A stretch of 64,000 bases of DNA from the NCBI GenBank assembly GCA_037447655.1, contig JBBHKE010001056.1:45055-109054 (forward strand), read 5' to 3'. Source of the stretch: Zygnema cylindricum. Lineage: Eukaryota > Streptophyta > Zygnematophyceae > Zygnematales > Zygnemataceae. Below the pieces are notes generated by a model. It ran no database searches and was not told where the DNA came from. It worked only from the letters and a program-made list of their open reading frames with translations. Positions 61,560-64,000 of this stretch are shown one piece after another (within the stretch, counting starts at the first letter, position 1; the number at the start of each line of letters is the position of its first letter). The position numbers and the translations under genes are program-made.

Positions 61560-61990
61560 AACATTTTCACAATCCGATCCGTACAAAAAAATCGTACTTT
61601 ATAAGACCAAAAGTACAGGACCTAAACAGTACATGTGTACGGAATGTACCGTACAGTTATAGGAATAATTTGTTATCGGCATATTGAACCGATATATCGG
61701 TTAAATATCGCGATAACTCCCTTGCCGATATATTGAAACGATATTACAGATTATCAAAAGTCAAAAAAAGGTATGTATCGATTATCAATAAGAGAAAATA
61801 TCATACAAAAATACAAATATTCAATAAAATAAAGTACAATTATAAGATATTACATGAGAAAAACGCACCACATTTAGGTTGAATGAATTGTACAACTTTA
61901 CGAGTCATCGTAGGTACAATGTTTCAAAAGAAGAGTACAAATTGTACAATTTGTACAAACAAAACTTAGATAGCGTAGTAATCCTATCAA
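61560..61990. other. GTAC-dense and TATCG-rich DNA, probable transposon fragment
   Basis: CCGTAC and TGTAC words, plus GATATATCG/ATATCGCGATAA words at 61670-61750, like the interior and sub-terminal parts of the hAT-like elements at 58.4-60.3 kb. No ends found. Confidence 0.4.
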
Positions 61991-62159
61991 TTGTGAATTA
62001 AAAAGAGTCAAAAATACCGGGACTTAAGGAAAAGTTATTTTTTCAGGGTTTTAGGGAGAGAGGGGGCTTTTGGTTTTTCTAATGCTTTTTTTTTTAGACC
62101 CTTTATTAAACCCATTTATCAAACCCTTTTTTCTTTTGCAACGAAAGAGTAAGATTCAC

Positions 62160-62530
62160 ACTAAAACTTACAATATCATTATGTTTGGAAACTTACAATA
62201 TTGACTTCCTTTCGTGCAAACTAATACAATAATAAGGTTTTATGTTTACCAACTTGCAACAATATTTGCTTTTTATGTCTAAAATCTTACTATTATTGTA
62301 TATATAAGTCTAAAAACTCACAGTGAAACTTTTTTCATGTTCAAAATACATAAAAATCTTACAACACGAATGTTTTATGTCAAACAACATACAATAATAA
62401 TGATTTCACGCCCAAAAACTTACACCAATAATGATTTTAAGTCCATAAACTTACAATATTAATGTTTTTCACGCCCAAAAAAAGAATGCTAATAATGTTT
62501 TTAGGTCCAAAAACTCACAATAATACAGTT
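62160..62530. repeat. Degenerate tandem repeat of about 37 bp
   Basis: Recurring AAAAACTTACAATAATAATG / TTTTAGTCC / CACGCCC words, roughly nine or ten copies, strongly diverged. Confidence 0.6.
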
Positions 62531-63840
62531 GTCACAGGCCGTAGTCTGGATATTAAATTCATCTTGAAGAAGAAATCGAGTCGTCGCTACCGAAGATCCA
62601 AAACAAAAAAATACCTGACAAAAAACAAAACCACAAAAAAACAAAAAAGTCAGAAAACAATATTTACTCCAATAAAAATATTCGTCAACAAAAAATAACA
62701 AAAAAAAAAGCACAAGAAAACGGTCAGAAAATACTAATTATTCCGTTAAAACAAAGATACACAAAGATCCAAAACATCTGTCAAGCAAAAAAAGAAGAAA
62801 AAAAAAGGCAGAAATGAAAAGTCAGAAAACAGTAGTTATGAACCAGAAAAATAAAAACTATTAGTTTAAAAATAATAATGAGCCCTTTAACAAATGTCTT
62901 CCATTTTTTCCACATTACTACTTTGTTCGTTGGAAAAGCACCTCAGATTTTTTTTTTAGAAAAACAAAGAAACCAAAAGTAAAACAAAAAGACAACACCA
63001 CAAGAGCGAAAACAAAACCAACAAATAAAAACAAAACCAACAAATAAAAACAAAACAAAATAAAAAATAAAACCAAAACCAAAACCAAAAAAACCCTGAA
63101 AACCCTAAAAAACCCTTGAAAACCCCCAAAAAACACCCCAACAACCCTCCAAAAACAGCCTAAAACCACAAAAGAAGAAGTCAAAACTGACCTCCATCCA
63201 GAGGCAAAAAGAGGGACATTTTTGTTCCCCGCAATGTCCACTGCAGGGCATATACCCCCCACAGCACTGATACCTGCCCACCCATATACCCCCTTTCAGG
63301 GCTTTTATAGGTTTTTTAAGGTTTAAAAAGGTATATTTAGATTATGTTAAGGTATTTAAAGGTTTTTTAAGGTTATTTAAGGGTTTTAAGGTTTTCAAAG
63401 GTTATTTAAGGTTTTTAAGGTCTTCTAAGGTTTGTTGAGGTACTTTAGGGAACCATAGGCTTATATATGCTTATACTTAGTTCGAAGAATCATATAATAG
63501 GCTCAAAAACGCTTATATTTAAAAAAAAAAATGATTCTACAATTAGATATGCTTATCATCGTATACATTTTATCTAACTGTGATTCAAAAACCCCATTTG
63601 AGGGAACTATACAGGCTTAACACACTGATATTCGGAAAAAAAAAAAAATCTCAGCTTGAATATGCTTAAAATGGATAAGAAGATGGATCTTAAATTAAAA
63701 CATGCTTATATTCCCACTAAGAAATGGATTCAAGGCTCAAATATGACTAATAAACAACAAAATTATGGCTTAAATATGCTTTTATTCCAATGAAAAAAAA
63801 AAAAAAAACCCTTTTTATAAAAAAGGATCTGTCTGTCATG
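62531..63840. other. A- and T-rich simple and degenerate repeats, no gene seen
   Basis: AAACAAAA-type repeats (62600-63070), AAAACCCT repeats (63060-63150), AAGGTTTTT repeats (63300-63440) and ATGCTTATA words (63460-63780). Open frames rich in Phe or Lys are compositional. Confidence 0.5.
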
Positions 63841-63841
63841 T

Positions 63842-64000
63842 ATCAGTAGAGAGACAGGAAGAGAGTGAGACAGAGAGAGAGAGAAACAGAGAGAGAGACA
63901 GGGAGGGAGAGGGGGAGGGAGAGGGGGAGGGAGAGGGGGAGAGAGAGGGGGAGGGAGAGGGGGAGGGAGGGAGAGGGGGAGGGAGAGGGGGAGGGAGAGG
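63842..64000 (+). repeat. GAGA/GGGGGAGGGAGA purine array
   Basis: GA microsatellite passing into GGGAGAGGGGGA units at the window edge; continues beyond it. Confidence 0.9.

Overview
This is eukaryotic nuclear DNA: GT-AG introns, long AT-rich introns, LTR retrotransposons, non-autonomous DNA transposons, tRNA-derived SINE-like repeats and very large microsatellites. Several signs point to the green (streptophyte) lineage, most likely a charophyte alga: leucine-rich repeats of the plant type coded one per 72-nt phase-2 exon; a pseudokinase resembling plant U-box/receptor-like cytoplasmic kinases; a Ty1/copia element primed by initiator tRNA-Met; interstitial TTTAGGG/TTAGGG tracts; telo-box motifs; and a Ty3/gypsy relic carrying a cytosine-5 DNA methyltransferase, an arrangement I know from charophyte algae. 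The species assignment is inference.

Layout. (1) About 258-23950, plus strand: one LRR gene, 5' incomplete, with 25 successive 72-nt exons, then a 353-nt exon with a Cys-rich EGF-like end and a probable stop. Its ninth visible intron holds a 6.1-kb antisense copia element (6620-12752) with a 5-bp target duplication. Other introns hold a copia integrase relic, SINE-like copies, a degenerate MITE and pyrimidine arrays. (2) About 25850-33541, minus strand: a decayed Ty3/gypsy element in the order gag, CCHC knuckles, protease, DNA methyltransferase, reverse transcriptase, RNase H, integrase, PHD finger. (3) 33542-39631: telo-box-rich leader-like DNA, a 20-bp minisatellite and a purine-rich region without recognisable genes. 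(4) 39632-41113: two inverted-repeat elements. (5) 41.9-44.2 kb: a 2.3-kb CCCT/CTCC array. (6) 44.8-45.7 kb: two or three exons of an unrecognised gene (+). (7) 48657-50314: a two-exon pseudokinase gene (-). (8) 53261-56488: a four-exon CDP-alcohol phosphatidyltransferase, probably phosphatidylinositol synthase (+). (9) 58.2-61.0 kb: a cluster of hAT-like non-autonomous elements. (10) 61.3-64.0 kb: interstitial telomeric repeats beside an assembly gap, degenerate AT-rich repeats and a GA-rich array.

The host genes do not form a pathway. A secreted or surface LRR protein, a degenerate kinase and a phospholipid synthase simply lie among repeats. All translations, splice sites and motif positions were worked out by eye, with no database search. 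Exon calls rest on reading-frame and splice-phase continuity, not on transcripts.
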